A stretch of DNA of 64,000 nucleotides, taken from Haloarchaeobius litoreus (GTDB taxonomy: Archaea; Halobacteriota; Halobacteria; Halobacteriales; Natrialbaceae). Below, piece by piece: positions 62,554 to 64,000 of the stretch. Within the stretch, counting starts at the first letter, position 1. Each line of letters opens with the position of its first letter. The position numbers were made by a program, and so were the translations under genes. The notes under the pieces are model-generated. The model made no database searches. It was given only the letters and a program-made list of their open reading frames with translations, and was not told the DNA's origin. Location of the stretch: assembly GCF_024495425.1 (NCBI RefSeq), contig NZ_JANHJR010000002.1:620001-684000 (forward strand). Direction: 5' to 3'.

Positions 62554-63158
62554 CGCCCTTCGCGGCGATGAACGCCGTCGGCACGGTCGCGTTCGGCGTC
62601 GCCGGCGCGTCGAAGGGCGTCGACGCGGACCTCGACTACCTCGGCGTGACGGTGCTGGGCGTCGTGACCGCCCTCGGGGGCGGCATCACCCGCGACCTCC
62701 TCGTCGGGCGCGTCCCGTCGGCGCTGACGGCCGAGACGGACGTGCTCCTCGCGCTCGCTGGGGTCGGACTCGCCATCGCACTGGTCCGGGCCGAGCGCGG
62801 GCGCATCGCCGACTCGCCGCTGCTGACGATTCCGGACGCCGTCGGGCTGGCGGCGTTCACCGCCACCGGGGCCATCGTCGGCGTCGAGGCGGGCCTGTCG
62901 CCGTTCGGCGTCGTCGTCTGTGCGACCCTGACCGGGGTCGGCGGCGGGGCCATCCGGGACGTGCTCGCCCAGGAGGTGCCGTTCATCCTCCACGAGGACT
63001 TCTACGCGACGTGTGCCATCGCCGGCGGGACCGTGTTCTGGGCGCTCTGGACCGTGGACATCGCACCGCCGGGACCGACCGTCGCCTGCGTCGTCGTCGC
63101 GCTCGGGCTCCGGCTCGTCGGGATGCGCCGAGGCTGGTCGCTGCCGACGGTCAGGTGA
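62547..63158 (+). CDS. Trimeric intracellular cation (TRIC/UPF0126) channel family protein
   Basis: Membrane protein of 203 aa with seven helices in two repeats: FAAMNAVGTVAFGVAGASKG then TALGGGITRDLLVGRVPSAL, and GLAAFTATGAIVGVEAGLSP then TGVGGGAIRDVLAQEVP. The GGGxxRD motifs of both repeats are the family hallmark and line the pore. TRIC channels of prokaryotes conduct K+ or Na+. The ATG at 62547 overlaps the upstream stop, so both genes are translationally coupled. The link with SAM turnover is unexplained. Confidence 0.92.
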   Translation: MLTPFAAMNAVGTVAFGVAGASKGVDADLDYLGVTVLGVVTALGGGITRDLLVGRVPSALTAETDVLLALAGVGLAIALVRAERGRIADSPLLTIPDAVGLAAFTATGAIVGVEAGLSPFGVVVCATLTGVGGGAIRDVLAQEVPFILHEDFYATCAIAGGTVFWALWTVDIAPPGPTVACVVVALGLRLVGMRRGWSLPTVR

Positions 63159-63236
63159 GTCGGTCGGTAGAACTGTCGTCCGTCGGACGCGTACGGCTGT
63201 TCCGGACCGGCCTGCCGGGGCCGGTCGACCGCGTGG

Positions 63237-64000
63237 TCAGCTCGCGGCGATGACGTCGTCGATGCGGAGGATCATCGTCGCGGCCTCGGTTGCGGACTCG
63301 ACGGCCTCGCGCTTCACGTCGGCGGGGTCGAGGATGCCGTAGGCGAGCGGGTCGTCCACGCGGCCGGTCTCACCTTCGCTGATGAGGCCGACGACGTCCC
63401 CGTCCTCGCGACGGGCGCGCAGCGAGACGAGCGCGTCGATGGGGTCCATGCCGGTGTTCTCGGCGAGCGTGCGCGGGATGATGTCGACCGCGTCGGCGAA
63501 CGCCTCGACGGCGAGCTGCTTGCGGCCCTCGATGCCGGAGGCCGCGTCGCGGACTGCCGCCGCGATGGCGAGTTCGGTTGCCCCGGCACCGGGCAGCACC
63601 TCGCCGGACTCGACCGCGACGCTGACCACGTCGAGTGCGTCCTCGAGCGTGCGCTCCAGCTCGTCGACGACGTGCTCGGTGCCGCCGCGGACGAAGACGG
63701 TCACGGAGCTGGCGGCTGCACCGCCCTCGACGAAGGTGAGCTGGTCGTCGCCGACGCGGCGCACGTCGATGGCGTCGACGTGGCCGAAGTCGTCGGATTC
63801 GATGTCGTCCAGTGCGCCGACGCGGCGTGCGCCGGTCGCGGTGGCGATGGCGCGTGCGTCGCTGTTCGAGAGGCCTTCGAAGGCCAGCACGCCCTCCTCG
63901 GCGAGGAAGGATGCCACCCGGCCGTCGATGTCGTCGGTCGCGAAGACGACGTCGGCGTCGGCGTCGGCGATGGTCTTCGCGTACTTGCGGAGCTCGGACT
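63237..64000 (-). CDS. Thermosome subunit (group II chaperonin), N-terminal part cut by window edge
   Basis: C-terminal 250 or so residues of a chaperonin subunit; the frame is open to base 64000, so the N-terminus lies beyond the window. Marks are GVLAFEGLSNSD, VFVRGGTEHVVDELERTLED, ESGEVLPGAGATELAIA with the catalytic region of the equatorial domain, and ENTGMDPIDALVSLRA. The protein stops at ILRIDDVIAAS, without the Gly/Met-rich or acidic tail of the main subunits. That suggests the third, Cct3-like paralogue; this is an inference. Confidence 0.93.
   Translation of the reverse strand, partial: SELRKYAKTIADADADVVFATDDIDGRVASFLAEEGVLAFEGLSNSDARAIATATGARRVGALDDIESDDFGHVDAIDVRRVGDDQLTFVEGGAAASSVTVFVRGGTEHVVDELERTLEDALDVVSVAVESGEVLPGAGATELAIAAAVRDAASGIEGRKQLAVEAFADAVDIIPRTLAENTGMDPIDALVSLRARREDGDVVGLISEGETGRVDDPLAYGILDPADVKREAVESATEAATMILRIDDVIAAS

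Overview
This 64 kb window is chromosomal DNA from a halophilic archaeon of the class Halobacteria. The support is very high GC content, proteins dominated by Asp and Glu, Tat-type lipoproteins (twin arginine followed by a lipobox Cys), TATA boxes about 26-28 nt before many start codons (leaderless transcripts), and archaeal marker genes: FtsZ1, SecE, Spt5, aCPSF1, LonB, thermosome, glycerol-1-phosphate dehydrogenase, NadM and DtdA. The genus cannot be fixed from the sequence alone. About 64 protein genes are supported. I found no tRNA, rRNA, CRISPR array, insertion sequence or prophage.

Layout. 1-3057: ribonucleotide reductase nrdA (cut by the left edge) and nrdB. 3064-4783: a MerT-like membrane protein and a DUF3179 lipoprotein in one operon. 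4853-8182: a PAPS-reductase-family protein and an S9 peptidase diverging from a 555-nt region that holds a dispersed repeat. 8208-20265: small membrane proteins and lipoproteins, egsA (archaeal lipid backbone), a DapA-family aldolase, aCPSF1, and a Nudix hydrolase. 20266-27012: repeat copy 2, proS and gltB. 27258-33141: sugar epimerase, GNAT, endonuclease III, DUF2391, DUF371 and a GH2-like protein. 33390-40597: coiled-coil protein, SppA, DUF373, diphthamide ligase, nucleotidyltransferase, a small regulator, a Rieske protein and a saccharopine-dehydrogenase-like protein. 40704-45124: a pabC-pabA-pabB-HhH-aroE cluster. 45215-48984: universal stress protein, cation exchanger and DtdA. 49103-50941: ftsZ1-secE-spt5. 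51308-57559: zinc-finger protein, ribH, lipoprotein, SprT-like protein, aroA', trpA, trpB, trpC and an MGMT-like protein. 57630-64000: CPBP protease, lonB, nadM, an orphan gene fragment, SAM hydroxide adenosyltransferase, a TRIC channel, and a thermosome subunit cut by the right edge.

Themes. Two aromatic amino-acid/folate blocks (aroE with pabBAC; trpCBA with aroA') share chorismate as their link. Information-processing genes are spread through the window.

The least explained element is a dispersed intergenic repeat. There are two ~310-nt copies (about 5917-6225 and 20386-20695) and one ~70-nt deleted copy (about 12008-12078). All three end in the same TTCCCACGAC motif. The two long copies point the same way towards a gene start about 100 nt away. 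A 19-nt palindrome of the form GTTTAC-N7-GTAAAC abuts two of the three copies and occurs once more at 27089. Other points worth checking are an MGMT-like protein with Asp in place of the acceptor Cys, a GH2 protein without its acid/base Glu, a class Ic type NrdB with Phe at the radical-Tyr position, and a PabB-like protein with the TrpE-type Ala.
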